Shown piece after piece: positions 35,001-44,515 of a stretch of 64,000 nt of DNA; position 1 is the first letter of the stretch; every line of letters begins with the position of its first letter. Made by a program: the position numbers and the translations under genes. The notes under the pieces are model-generated. The model worked only from the letters and a program-made list of their open reading frames with translations. It was not told the origin of the DNA and made no database searches. The stretch comes from Plasmopara viticola. Taxonomy: Eukaryota; Oomycota; Peronosporomycetes; Peronosporales; Peronosporaceae. The DNA lies in the NCBI GenBank assembly GCA_001695595.3, contig MBPM02000042.1, positions 602,563 through 666,562 of the forward strand, given 5' to 3'.

Positions 35001-36103
35001 CTTGAGCAGCACCGTCAGCCCCACTGAGAGCATCGAATGTGACCACAAAGCCATTACGTGACGTCCTCATTCTCTTTCAGTGATGACGGAGGCAAAGCTT
35101 TGTGAGACTGCTTGGTCGAAATTTTAGGAGTGCATGCAAGAACATTTTGAAGCAAAAGCCTTTCGGCGACTTTTAATTTTCACCAGCATTCACGCTATCT
35201 TAAGGTAGGTGTAAGCTACTTGAATATAATTATTCATTCATGAGAGCGATTTTTTCTATTATTGGGACGTCATTTCCCGAACAAGTCAAGTGATGGACAG
35301 CCTAAGAATATGTCCAAGTTCTTTTAGCTGCAGGTAGCAACAGTGAAAGACGCGATTCAAACCGTTTTTTGAAAAGGATACAGCAATAGATAGGCTCGCT
35401 TTTTTGGAATGTTTTGGATAGGCAGGATCTTGATCTATAGTTTGATGAACGAAAGCCCACTGACTCGAATCCAATCCCCGTAGACTTTATTGCTGAGCCA
35501 AGCAACGAACGCCATGACAAGTTCCAACCGCTTGGTAGCAGGGAGAGCTGTAGCCGCAGCCGCCTCCTCAGGACCATAAAAGTCAGCAATTTTTTGGAGG
35601 TGTACCACCTGAGGTGGCTCTTTTCATCTTAAAGCCTTTGCGAGGGTCAAAATATTAACTCTACCCGTGTGTGCGTACAATTTAGTATAAGTGCTACCAA
35701 GTTGACGGTGTCACGCAGCATCTTGCACAAAACAGATTTGCAGTAGAGTTTCAGGATCTTCCGGTGAGCGACCGTTGATTATCCCCGACCTTAAATGGTT
35801 GACGTGCAACACATTGAAGCTTAAACACTGATTTTTCAGTACAATATGTATCTTGTTCTACTCCTGTGCATATATGTGCACTCAATATGCGATTCTTTTA
35901 TTTAGGCTGTGCTCAATATGCGATTCTGTTATTTAGGCATAGACTATATCCATGTTGGTCTTTCAGTTTGTAAACCGGTATAGAGCCCTAACAGCTTTTG
36001 ACAATATTGGCTTGGCACGTATGTATACCAATCGTTAGTGCAATCGTGCATTGCCGTATACCTAAGGTACAAACGCAATACCGGTACTTTATCCTGCAAC
36101 TCG
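32096..36103. other. Gene-poor, retrotransposon-derived stretch
   Basis: Short ORFs on both strands, none intact. One - strand patch (34343-34570) is assignable to a gypsy protease/linker region and is listed separately. The part 35300-35600 on the - strand shows an Ala-rich open piece (EEAAAATALPATKRLELVMAF) that could be from a gag-like ORF. Pairs of identical short strings near 35895-35940 (CTCAATATGCGATTCT, TATTTAGGC) form a 34-bp tandem duplication. No LTR pair was recognised. Confidence 0.35.
34343..34570 (-). pseudogene. Ty3/gypsy aspartic protease to RT linker remnant
   Basis: The - frame reads LVFDMDKYDFDLGIPRLNRH then EPLIDGRETTIAQS. Gypsy polyproteins have, after the protease, a conserved F.V.....D.ILG..WL..H.P.IDW segment, and this fits with substitutions and a missing residue. 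It shows that at least one degenerate gypsy element contributed to this stretch. No reverse transcriptase motif (YxDD) was found adjacent. Confidence 0.5.
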
Positions 36104-37450
36104 ATGTTGCGGTCCTCGCTGCGTCAAGTGTGGCGCTTCTCGAAGACACTCCAGATCGACACTCATCGACACCTACAGCCCCAACTCTTGCTGCACAGCT
36201 ACCACACGAAAAAGGTTACAGAGATTGACAATTTGGCTGATGGTCGCTATTTCATGACTCGAAAGGCGGGAAGGCGCCTGAAGACAAGTGCGTGGGAGGA
36301 CAAAATGCTGGCATGTTTAATGATATACAAGGAAAAGATGAATAATGTGCTGGTTCCACAGGCTTTTGTTGTGCCTTGGGGTGATTTGAGCTGGCCCGAA
36401 AGTCTGTGGGGATACCGACTCGGGCGGGCAATGAACTGTACTCGAAAATGGTTTAAACATCAATCAAGCAGACAATACCTGTCGGTTCAAATGATCGAAG
36501 AGCTCGATAAAATCGGCTTTGTACAAGACGTAACGCAGTATAAATGGGACACCGAGGTGCTGCCATGTTTACGTCAGTTTGAAAAGCTTTATGGCCACTC
36601 GGATGTCCCTCGTCACTTCGTAGTGCCTGAAGGAGACGAAGCTTGGCCAAAGGCTGCGTGGGGTAGAAAACTTGGACTTACTGTTGTTGATATGCGGGCG
36701 GGTAAAGTATTTGCTTATCAAATGGTTAAGTTTGAAAGAGATTTGGCAAAAATAAGGTTTTGTTCCACTTCGATTGCCGAACGCGATTGGACGGAGAAGA
36801 TACTCCCTGCACTCAAAGTACATCGCAACGAATTTGGTCATTGTGTTGTCAAACAGGATTTTAAGATACCATTTTGCCATCCATGGCCGACAAATGTGTG
36901 GGGAATGCCATTGGGTCAGATTGTGAGAGATATTCGTTTGAAAAAGGGGTATGTGAAGCAAGCTGCTCGCGACAAGGATATCTTGAGCGCTATCAATTTT
37001 GCCTGGTATCGAAGCGAGGCAGTATGGATTGAACAGGTTATTCCCGCTATTAAAGAATATGCTAAAGTCTTCGAAAATGGCAACATCCGGCGGAATTTTG
37101 TCGTTCCCAGCAAAAATCCATGGCCGAAACGTGCATGGGCGATGAAGCTTGGAAGGGTGCTTGGTGAGGTGCGGGCAACAGGAACATACTTTAGATACTT
37201 TGGTCGTGATGCGATACTGCTGGATGCACTAGGATTCAGTTTGCAATTTTCAAGCCGAGCGTGGCAGAATCGAGTTGTGCCGTTGCTAAATATTTACGAA
37301 AGGCACTACGCTGGTAAAAAAGAGATTTCTGACGACTTTATCATTCCGTCGGAACCTCCTTGGCCAAAAGAAGCTTGGGGAGTTCGACTTGGCCTCATCG
37401 TGGCACGCAACATTTCAGACGCAATTCCGACTAATGACTTTGCAGAATAA
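36104..37450 (+). CDS. Five-repeat protein with helicase-associated-like repeats, putative mitochondrial
   Basis: Single exon, 448 residues from the first ATG in frame at 36104. The N-terminus (MLRSSLRQVWRFSKTLQ) is basic, lacks acidic residues and is amphipathic, as in a mitochondrial presequence. The rest consists of five tandem repeats of about 70-75 residues following W...vLP.L..y...yG...V...FvVP...WP...WG..LG..V..iR, ending in a ...L..i.F segment. This pattern resembles the helicase-associated (HA) repeats found in strings in stramenopile and bacterial proteins. Molecular function is unknown; nucleic-acid binding is a guess by family analogy. The last repeat is cut short at its C-terminus. 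Confidence 0.75.
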   Translation: MLRSSLRQVWRFSKTLQIDTHRHLQPQLLLHSYHTKKVTEIDNLADGRYFMTRKAGRRLKTSAWEDKMLACLMIYKEKMNNVLVPQAFVVPWGDLSWPESLWGYRLGRAMNCTRKWFKHQSSRQYLSVQMIEELDKIGFVQDVTQYKWDTEVLPCLRQFEKLYGHSDVPRHFVVPEGDEAWPKAAWGRKLGLTVVDMRAGKVFAYQMVKFERDLAKIRFCSTSIAERDWTEKILPALKVHRNEFGHCVVKQDFKIPFCHPWPTNVWGMPLGQIVRDIRLKKGYVKQAARDKDILSAINFAWYRSEAVWIEQVIPAIKEYAKVFENGNIRRNFVVPSKNPWPKRAWAMKLGRVLGEVRATGTYFRYFGRDAILLDALGFSLQFSSRAWQNRVVPLLNIYERHYAGKKEISDDFIIPSEPPWPKEAWGVRLGLIVARNISDAIPTNDFAE

Positions 37451-37573
37451 ATCATTGGCATAGGCGCAGTGACATTGCAAACACAAGATAAAACCCATTC
37501 CATTTTCAAAGTCTTCTTTTTCATAACGTCAATGACACTCGAAATTTTGCTCTGGATTTTGTAGATGCCGATT

Positions 37574-38293
37574 TTAAACTAAGGATACATTGCCTTCCTC
37601 GTCATCGCTACTACTTGAATACTCTTGTAGCAGCAACGATGTCGCACTTGTCATCGTGTGTGGAACTGGTGTCGATGTTACGTTGCCCTTTCTAACGTTG
37701 TCCTGTGCATGAGCTGGCATACTTTTTGCAGTCGGCTGCGTTTTCTCGTTGCCACCTGCAGCATTATGCAGTCGGCTCTTTTTAGTGCTTGTCTTCTTCT
37801 CACTCGTCTTTGTCCGCCTCTTTTTGGCTTTAATCACCATCATTGCCTTCTTTTCAGTATCTGGCTGCTGGAATGCCTTTTTGCTACTAATCTTTGGCAG
37901 CGTGATCGCTGTCTTGTGTGCTTGCATCTGTAGAGCAGTTGTGCGGAAGGTCTGAAGCGCTGCAAGTCCAGTAATCAGTCCCTCGGGGACAACAACAGCA
38001 ATTTATGAATCGCACTCACCAGCTTGGCGCTCCAGCTGCTCTTTGCTCTGTGCCTGCAATTTCAACTGTGTCTGTTCTGCAAGATACATGCGGTCGGATG
38101 GGTCCAGCAGTCCCCGGCCACCTCCTAACACGACATTTTCTTCCGATGTAGCCACCATTTGCCGCTCAGCCTCTGTAGACGTGTCTACTTCCACGTACGT
38201 CATGCGCGCCGGTGCCGGATCCCCATTGCTCATCGCCAGCCTCCGCACCGCATCTAAATTCTGGTTGGCCGGATGCCACGATGGAGCGTCCAT
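37574..38293 (-). CDS. Conserved-looking Lys/Ser-rich protein of unknown function
   Basis: Model: exons 38293-38020 and 37959-37574, giving 219 residues across a 60-nt GTGAGT...TGCAG intron with matching phase. The N-terminal half contains MTYVEVDTSTEAERQMVA, GGGRGLLDPSDRMYLAEQ and a Gln-rich helix (LKLQAQSKEQLERQAALQTF). The C-terminal half is strongly basic (VIKAKKRRTKTSEKKTSTKK), consistent with nuclear localisation, and ends with an acidic serine cluster (YSSSSDDEEGNVSLV) that resembles casein kinase 2 sites. I do not recognise the family. It is convergent with the preceding gene, about 120 bp apart. Confidence 0.7.
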
Positions 38294-38480
38294 GGCCTTG
38301 ACTATATGACCTGATATATGTCGGCATAGCCTGCCACAATTTATTTAATTAAAGTGCACCATCATATTGATCGATAGAGCTTCATTAGTAAAACCCCTTT
38401 ACATATTATACCCTGCCAAATTTGCATACAATATACCCCTGCCACTTCTTTTCCAGAAACGATTTAATTACCATTGCGTC

Positions 38481-40415
38481 ATGATGCTCGTTGCGTCTCT
38501 GCTGCTTGCTGTGTCCAGGATCGCCGTTTTAAATGCGGAACCTCTTGTGCAGCTCAATGGTTGGTATCCATGCACGCAGAGCTCAATACAGACCAACGAT
38601 CTGGACAAAGGCCACCCTGATGAGTACTTTCTAGAGACGGCCGATGACTCAAACACTCGACGGAGAGCTACTGCTGAAGTAAAGCAGACACAGGCAACGC
38701 GTTTGCCATTCTTGCAGCAGTCTTTTGATCGCTTATTTGCTCATCACGGAAGCTGGAAACAAGCCGATAAGCAGGGAAAGACTCGCTATAGTACCCGCCA
38801 CAAAGCTGCGGGCAATACGCAGTGGAACGACCCGCAGTACGAATGTGCTGGGTTCCGTGTACCCATGTGTTATGACGGAGTGTGTGCGAGCAACAAGACT
38901 GTTGACGTGTTTGTCAAGCGTGTGAAAGCATCTTATTCAATCGCTGGACAGAAGGAAAAAGCACTGTGGGTGCTGCAAGGAGGTCCAGGGGCGTCGTCGA
39001 CTGGGGTGGAGGGACTGATGGATACCATGTACTTGGAATTGAACCGACAGGTCAGTGTCTATACGTTTGACCATCGTGGAACTGGTCGCAGCTCAAGACT
39101 AGTATGCCAGGCTGCTCAAGCGGGAGCATTGGGCAGTCCTGGGGGATCAACCATTCGATTGGAAGAGCTACCTGCGTGTATGGATGACATCCGCTTTCAA
39201 ATCGACAATCAGACAGCTGCATTTTCAGTCACTAGCGCAGCAAAAGATTTGGCTGCGATTATTGAATATGAACTCAGTGACCACGATGTGTACGTGTACG
39301 GACTCAGCTACGGCACGTACCTGGTCGAGCGACTAGTGCACTTTGCACCAGCAAGTATCAAAGGATTCGCCGTGGACGGAGTCGTTTCAGAAAGTGGGGA
39401 CACTGCAGAAAACCGTGCGACGTTTACAAATTGGGACTATGATGTCGGTGTTGTAGGAAACCAGTTTCTTACCGCTTGTCTCGTTGAAGAGTTCTGCAAG
39501 AGCAAGTTCCCAGGTGTCACGGATCTCTCGACTTTTGTTTTCGATCTTTATAAAAAGCTGGATGCTGCTGTTGCAGATGGCAAGAAGGGCAGTAACGCGT
39601 GTGCTGATGCGCTGTCGAAAGACGGTAACAAGCCCTCGTATCTGTTACGATCTGCTTTTGGAGAATTTCTCATGTCTGACCGTATGCGAATTGCAATTCC
39701 TGCTGTGATCTACCGCGCTTCTCGATGTAGTGATCTTGATGCTTATGCTCTCGATCATTTTGCGAGAGGACTCGACAAGTTAAAAAGTGATGCTGGGTTT
39801 GGCGACTTCGAGCCGGAAACGCTGCTTTATGACTCAGACATGCTCTACTACTTGATTGTGTTTTCCGAAATGTGGGAAACCCCAACGCCAGACAAGGCAA
39901 CCTTAGTCCAGTGGTATGAAAACTCGACAATGGCTTCCAACAACTACATGTCACTCCCGTACTATTGCCTATTTACAGGAAGCCGCGAACATGCGTGCCA
40001 AGAGCTCATAAACCTTCCTATTGCCCGGCCTCTCGTATACGATCGTGATCAGTACTGGAATACGACGGGCGAGCTGCCTAATGGTGTCACCGCTTTGCTT
40101 ATGACGGGTGGAATGGATCTGCAGACGCGACGTATGTATGGTGAACAAGAATACGAAAAAATGAGCGGCGAACGCATGCTCGTTAGCTTTGACGACGCAG
40201 GCCATTGCACGACATTTACGACCCCTACTTATAATGGCGGTGCGACCTGTGGTGTACGTATTTTAGCGTCCTACGTAAAGGAAAACGGTGTATTAAAAAA
40301 CGTGGACACGAAATGCATGGGTGAATTGAAGCCCTTGGCATTCTCAGATACGGCTGTGGACGCACATGAATTGTTTGGTATGAGCGCTCTATACGATGGC
40401 TCGAAAAGCGATTGA
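38481..40415 (+). CDS. Secreted alpha/beta-hydrolase, TAP-like serine protease (family S33)
   Basis: Single exon, 644 residues. The first ATG in frame is 38481 (another at 38484), giving a signal peptide (MMLVASLLLAVSRIAVLNA). After a variable region with a Cys-rich CAGFRVPMCYDGVCAS, the alpha/beta-hydrolase fold starts with WVLQGGPGASS (oxyanion HGGPG-like) and FDHRGTGRSS. The nucleophile Ser276 lies in YGLSYGTYLVER, the acid Asp546 in MTGGMDLQTR and His575 in DDAGHCTTF. This spacing matches TAP-type/prolyl-aminopeptidase-related S33 enzymes, which in oomycetes are long and secreted. It probably releases short peptides outside the cell. Several NxT/NxS glycosylation sites are present. It is divergent from the Lys-rich gene, with 187 bp between starts. 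Confidence 0.88.
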   Translation: MMLVASLLLAVSRIAVLNAEPLVQLNGWYPCTQSSIQTNDLDKGHPDEYFLETADDSNTRRRATAEVKQTQATRLPFLQQSFDRLFAHHGSWKQADKQGKTRYSTRHKAAGNTQWNDPQYECAGFRVPMCYDGVCASNKTVDVFVKRVKASYSIAGQKEKALWVLQGGPGASSTGVEGLMDTMYLELNRQVSVYTFDHRGTGRSSRLVCQAAQAGALGSPGGSTIRLEELPACMDDIRFQIDNQTAAFSVTSAAKDLAAIIEYELSDHDVYVYGLSYGTYLVERLVHFAPASIKGFAVDGVVSESGDTAENRATFTNWDYDVGVVGNQFLTACLVEEFCKSKFPGVTDLSTFVFDLYKKLDAAVADGKKGSNACADALSKDGNKPSYLLRSAFGEFLMSDRMRIAIPAVIYRASRCSDLDAYALDHFARGLDKLKSDAGFGDFEPETLLYDSDMLYYLIVFSEMWETPTPDKATLVQWYENSTMASNNYMSLPYYCLFTGSREHACQELINLPIARPLVYDRDQYWNTTGELPNGVTALLMTGGMDLQTRRMYGEQEYEKMSGERMLVSFDDAGHCTTFTTPTYNGGATCGVRILASYVKENGVLKNVDTKCMGELKPLAFSDTAVDAHELFGMSALYDGSKSD

Positions 40416-40785
40416 TGAGATCAAAATCATGCATTGCCTTGATGCACTATTAATTTTGTCGACGTACGAAAACTGATCGATCGTAGCATCAACTACACCA
40501 TTTTAGCTCTGTAAGGCTCAAGACGCCTATAAGCAATGGCAATCCAGTCTCACCCCATCTATTATTGCGCTGCTGTAAGCTTTTGATATTCAAGCCACTT
40601 GCTATTTTGCTCAGCTTTGTGTCAATCCGAATTATCAAATAAAGCAATATTTTCGTTTTCAGCAAATTCGTATGTTCCATGCATCATCAGTATGACAAAC
40701 CCACTCAATCTTGTCCTTGTACCGTCGCCAACATTGATCCAGGAAGCCAAGGATACAAGAAAAATATCGACAAGATTAGACAACG

Positions 40786-42546
40786 TTATTCCTCGATCGT
40801 TATGAGCACTTGCATTTCTTCACGTGAACCTTGATTACTAACTTGCAACTCCCGCATCGCTTCGCACGTAATTGCACCGAGGACAAGTAGACCCACTACC
40901 ACTAGAAAAATCACCGCATTCAAAGACCATGGTGCCACTGCCTTCTCATAAACATCTGCTTCTGAGCCGTGCAGATCTTCTCGCGTTGCAATTGTTTCGT
41001 GCTTAGTTTCCATATTTACTAAACGGGTTTCATAGGGGTTTTCATCGAAGCACTTGGTCCTCGAAACGTGAGCAAACCAATTTGATGCTGGGCGTGAGAT
41101 ACGAGCTCGATCGAATGAAGCGTTTTCCACATGGGACTGTTGAGAATTTAGCTTCTGGTGACTGTCCAAGAGCGACCGCACCGTGTAGCCAATGATTGTA
41201 ATGTTTTCCTTCACGACAGCATTGTACATTTGCTCCACGTATGCCAGATGATACCGACTTTGTGTTCCATCACTTCCATCGTCATCTTTGCACCACCCAT
41301 TCTCCGTCAGCAGTAACTTTACTTTCGGATCCACCGCATGCAGCCACTTAGCAGTGGCCAAAAAATCCTCTGAATAATCTGTGGGCCACGAACACTTGAG
41401 AACGCTCGCAGTAGCCACGTGTATCCCGTTCAACAATCTTGTGTCGTCAATTCCTCTATCACGGGCGTAACCTCGCGGCAAATCGTCGCAGGGGATAGTG
41501 GAACGCTCTGAGTCGCAGGGAGTCACTATCCGTGAGTTATGTTGAGTTAGCATCAGCACATCGTACGATCCCTTGACCATTTCAGTCTCCTCGGCTGTAA
41601 ATCTCGGTAAACGCTCACTTATTTGCTCACGCATACTTGCAGGGTAGTCTCCAGTCACGAGAGGCATTACAAACCAGCCGAGATCAAATTGCATCTTGCG
41701 CTCCGCGGCTATAACGTCCATAGCGCTGAGCTTGTCGACAGGATAGCCGTACGCAGCATTGAGAACGATACCAATGCGAGCACTAATATTCACCACACTG
41801 TCATCTCTTTTCTTCAAGTTCCGAAAGAGTGCCACTGCTCGAGCATGGGCGCGTAGCACATTGTGTGCTGCTGTGTACGTGTTGACATAAGACGGTTCGA
41901 TTCCACCAAAAGCACTGTTGTACGAAGCGTAGCCACGGCTGATAAACGTCAACGGCTCATTAAATGTTGCCCAATACTTCACTTTTTGTCCATACTGAGT
42001 AAATGCCAGCAATGCAAAGGCCTCAAAGTGCGTCACAATGGCTGGATTGAGCCACCCAATAGGCTCTAGTTGGGTCTGCAGCATTGACGGAAGGTCAGAG
42101 TGATATAGCGTAACAATAGGTTGCAATCGGTTTGCCAATACTGCATCAAGAATAGTATGGTAGAATGCTATACCCTGAGGATTGGGGACCATCCTCCTGC
42201 TCTCGCCATTCCAGCGCATAAGTCGTGCCCAGGAAATGGAAAAGTGGAAGGACGACAAGTTCATGTCCCTCATGCGCTGTAATTCTTCAATGTAGCCATG
42301 AAACGAATCATCAGTCATGTCATTACACTGCACGTCACTCTCAAATTGGCAGTCATTGTCCCAAATGCTCTCTTCGTGACCAGAGTCGTTGCTGAATCCG
42401 TTCACTTGGCGCGCAGGGGAAGCGGTGCCAAACAGGAACTCGGATGGAAAGCAGCGCACCTCCGAGGCGGAGACGAACAGCATGATGTAGTTCATTACTC
42501 CTATCGATACAATTAAAAGAGCGACCAGCCTATCAAGTCGCGGCAT
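40786..42546 (-). CDS. GH1 family protein, membrane-anchored, likely inactive paralogue
   Basis: Single exon, 586 residues, paralogue of the next gene and similar through most of its length. N-terminal signal anchor (MPRLDRLVALLIVSIGVMNY) and a C-terminal membrane segment at about 544-562. The catalytic acid/base Glu197 (ATFNEPLTF) and nucleophile Glu415 (LLLTENGWC) are kept. However, substrate-site residues are lost: the YQVEGA motif is RQVNGF, YHWD is YHSD, the NHYS tyrosine region is TQHNS, and the WSFLDNYEWG motif is RSLLDSHQKL, so both the aglycone/glycone Trp and the sugar-binding Glu are gone, with the following strand scrambled. It may be a pseudoenzyme or have changed specificity. 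The frame is fully open, arguing for selection on some function. Confidence 0.85.
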   Translation of the reverse strand: MPRLDRLVALLIVSIGVMNYIMLFVSASEVRCFPSEFLFGTASPARQVNGFSNDSGHEESIWDNDCQFESDVQCNDMTDDSFHGYIEELQRMRDMNLSSFHFSISWARLMRWNGESRRMVPNPQGIAFYHTILDAVLANRLQPIVTLYHSDLPSMLQTQLEPIGWLNPAIVTHFEAFALLAFTQYGQKVKYWATFNEPLTFISRGYASYNSAFGGIEPSYVNTYTAAHNVLRAHARAVALFRNLKKRDDSVVNISARIGIVLNAAYGYPVDKLSAMDVIAAERKMQFDLGWFVMPLVTGDYPASMREQISERLPRFTAEETEMVKGSYDVLMLTQHNSRIVTPCDSERSTIPCDDLPRGYARDRGIDDTRLLNGIHVATASVLKCSWPTDYSEDFLATAKWLHAVDPKVKLLLTENGWCKDDDGSDGTQSRYHLAYVEQMYNAVVKENITIIGYTVRSLLDSHQKLNSQQSHVENASFDRARISRPASNWFAHVSRTKCFDENPYETRLVNMETKHETIATREDLHGSEADVYEKAVAPWSLNAVIFLVVVGLLVLGAITCEAMRELQVSNQGSREEMQVLITIEE

Positions 42547-42709
42547 GGTTCAACAATGCCGCTGAGGCGGGAGATTCAGGAATGCTTGCTACATCTACAA
42601 CACTCGACGTGCTATTTATGTGGCCCACAAGTTTCAATCTGATATCTGTACATTAATGGTCAGTTTAAACTATACCTGGTACTTATCAGTTCAGATCTGG
42701 GTGGGTGGT

Positions 42710-44470
42710 CTACAGGAGCGGGTCGGTCTCGCGGGGTAGGCCCTGCGGGTTAGGCGACGAGAGCTGAGTCAAGATGCTACGGGCAACGATGGCAAGAGTA
42801 CTGATACTCACGACGGCAAGCACTCCAACGGTGCCTATTATCCAGTGTGAAGCCTTCTGCTCGTTCACGCTTTGCAACTCATCTTGCGTCCCCAGGCCTT
42901 CGTGCTCCCAGCCATCAATACACTTGGTCTTGGCAACGTGGCTGAACCACTTCGCGGCAGGACGTGGGATACGCTCAAGTCCCGTTGACTGGGGGTCGTA
43001 CACTTCGTCCTGGTCGCCAGTATTGGACGAGTAGTTGACGTAATACAACCCAAAGCGAGGAGAGAAGGAGCCCCACTCATAATTATCCAAGAACGACCAC
43101 GCCGTGTAGCCAATGACTGGAATCTTGTCCTCAACCACGGCCTTGTAAACTTGGGCAACGTACTCTTGGTGGTACCATAATTGGTCGTAATTGGCAACTG
43201 TATCGTTGCCACACCATCCATTCTCGGTGAGCAAAATGTCAACTGTAGGGTCTGCCGCGTGAAGCCACTTGATCGCACGTAGGTATCCAGGCGGGTAAGC
43301 CGTGAACCAGCCACAATTAAGATGACCGTGACGGTCTTTGCTTGAGCGACGAGACCCTGGTAATGTATTCGAGTGCGAGATGTCAACGCCCAAGTCGCGT
43401 TCCCAGCCTTTATTCAATTTTTTGCAAGGCGTCTTAACTGTGTGTGACACTGGGCAATCCGTCACGAGCTTTGACGAGTAGTGGTTAAGCATGTGCAGGT
43501 CGTATGATCCTTTTAATAACACTGCTTCTTCAGGCGTAAAGCTTGGTAGACGATCGCCCACACGCTCCCGCATGATGGGAGGATAGTCACCAGTAATCAG
43601 CGGTAAGAGAAACCACCCGAGCTCGAATTGCATCTTTCTCTCGGCTGCAGCCACATCAAGAGGGTTGGTTTCGTCCAGTGGATAGGCCGCGTCGGAATTC
43701 AGTACAATACTAATGCGAGCATTTGGGTGAAGAACGGGTGGATCGTGAGTCTTCAGGTCTCGAAAAGCTTTCACAGCAGCCGCGTGCGAACGGAGGACGT
43801 TGTGTGCCACAATGTACGCAAAAGTTTCTGATTTTTTGAAACCTGGAGCTCCCACACCGCTAGTATAGCCGGCAGTCGTGAACGTCAAAGGTTCATTAAA
43901 AGTCGTCCACATGTCCACTTTGTCTCCAAGCTCGTGATATATGAGCGTCGCGTACTCCACAAAGTGGTCAACAATATCCGGGTTCAGCCAGCCTTGGGGA
44001 GAGAGTTCAGTGTGTAGCTCGAGGGGTAGATCCCAATGGTACAGTGTTAAAACCGGTTTGATATTGTTCGCTATGAGTTCGTCAACCAGAGCGTGGTAGA
44101 AAGCAAGCCCTTGAGGATTTGGCTGCATGCGCTTGCTCACTGGGCTCCAATTCATGGCTCTGGACCACGAGACGGAAAAGCGCGACGTCTGCAGACCCGT
44201 TTCGACCATCAGCTTGATGTCGCTTCGGTATCGATGATAAAAGTCGTCAGCCACGTTAGCACACGCCACTTTCTTGTGGTGTGTGCGGCAAAAGTCGTCC
44301 CAGATACTTTCAGTCCGACCCCCTTCATTCCACGCCCCTTCAACTTGGTACGCCGCGGTGGCCGACCCAAACATAAAATCGGCAGGGAAGCAGCGGGGCG
44401 GTTCAGCCGCGGAGACTGTTAAAGCTGTCGCGCTTATTAGCGGGGCGGAGAGAAGGTGGAAAAGATGCAT
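42710..44470 (-). CDS. Beta-glucosidase-like glycoside hydrolase family 1, membrane-anchored
   Basis: Single exon, 586 residues, ATG at 44470. Signal peptide MHLFHLLSAPLISATALTVS. GH1 signatures are intact: FMFGSATAAYQVEGAWNEGG (N-terminal signature, Gln42), LYHWDLP (His145), TTFNEPLTF with acid/base Glu193, HYSS (Tyr331), ILLTENGWC with nucleophile Glu416, and WSFLDNYEWGSFSPRFGLYY with Trp458, Glu465 and Trp466. A C-terminal transmembrane helix (about 543-565) and short basic/acidic tail suggest anchoring with the catalytic domain outside. It hydrolyses beta-linked glucose or related sugars from oligosaccharides or glycosides; the substrate is unknown. It is a head-to-tail duplicate of 40786-42546, separated by 163 bp. 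Confidence 0.93.
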   Translation of the reverse strand: MHLFHLLSAPLISATALTVSAAEPPRCFPADFMFGSATAAYQVEGAWNEGGRTESIWDDFCRTHHKKVACANVADDFYHRYRSDIKLMVETGLQTSRFSVSWSRAMNWSPVSKRMQPNPQGLAFYHALVDELIANNIKPVLTLYHWDLPLELHTELSPQGWLNPDIVDHFVEYATLIYHELGDKVDMWTTFNEPLTFTTAGYTSGVGAPGFKKSETFAYIVAHNVLRSHAAAVKAFRDLKTHDPPVLHPNARISIVLNSDAAYPLDETNPLDVAAAERKMQFELGWFLLPLITGDYPPIMRERVGDRLPSFTPEEAVLLKGSYDLHMLNHYSSKLVTDCPVSHTVKTPCKKLNKGWERDLGVDISHSNTLPGSRRSSKDRHGHLNCGWFTAYPPGYLRAIKWLHAADPTVDILLTENGWCGNDTVANYDQLWYHQEYVAQVYKAVVEDKIPVIGYTAWSFLDNYEWGSFSPRFGLYYVNYSSNTGDQDEVYDPQSTGLERIPRPAAKWFSHVAKTKCIDGWEHEGLGTQDELQSVNEQKASHWIIGTVGVLAVVSISTLAIVARSILTQLSSPNPQGLPRETDPLL

Positions 44471-44515
44471 CCCGTCGGAGAAGATTGCAAATTGAAGGCT
44501 TCTCGTGGATTCAAA

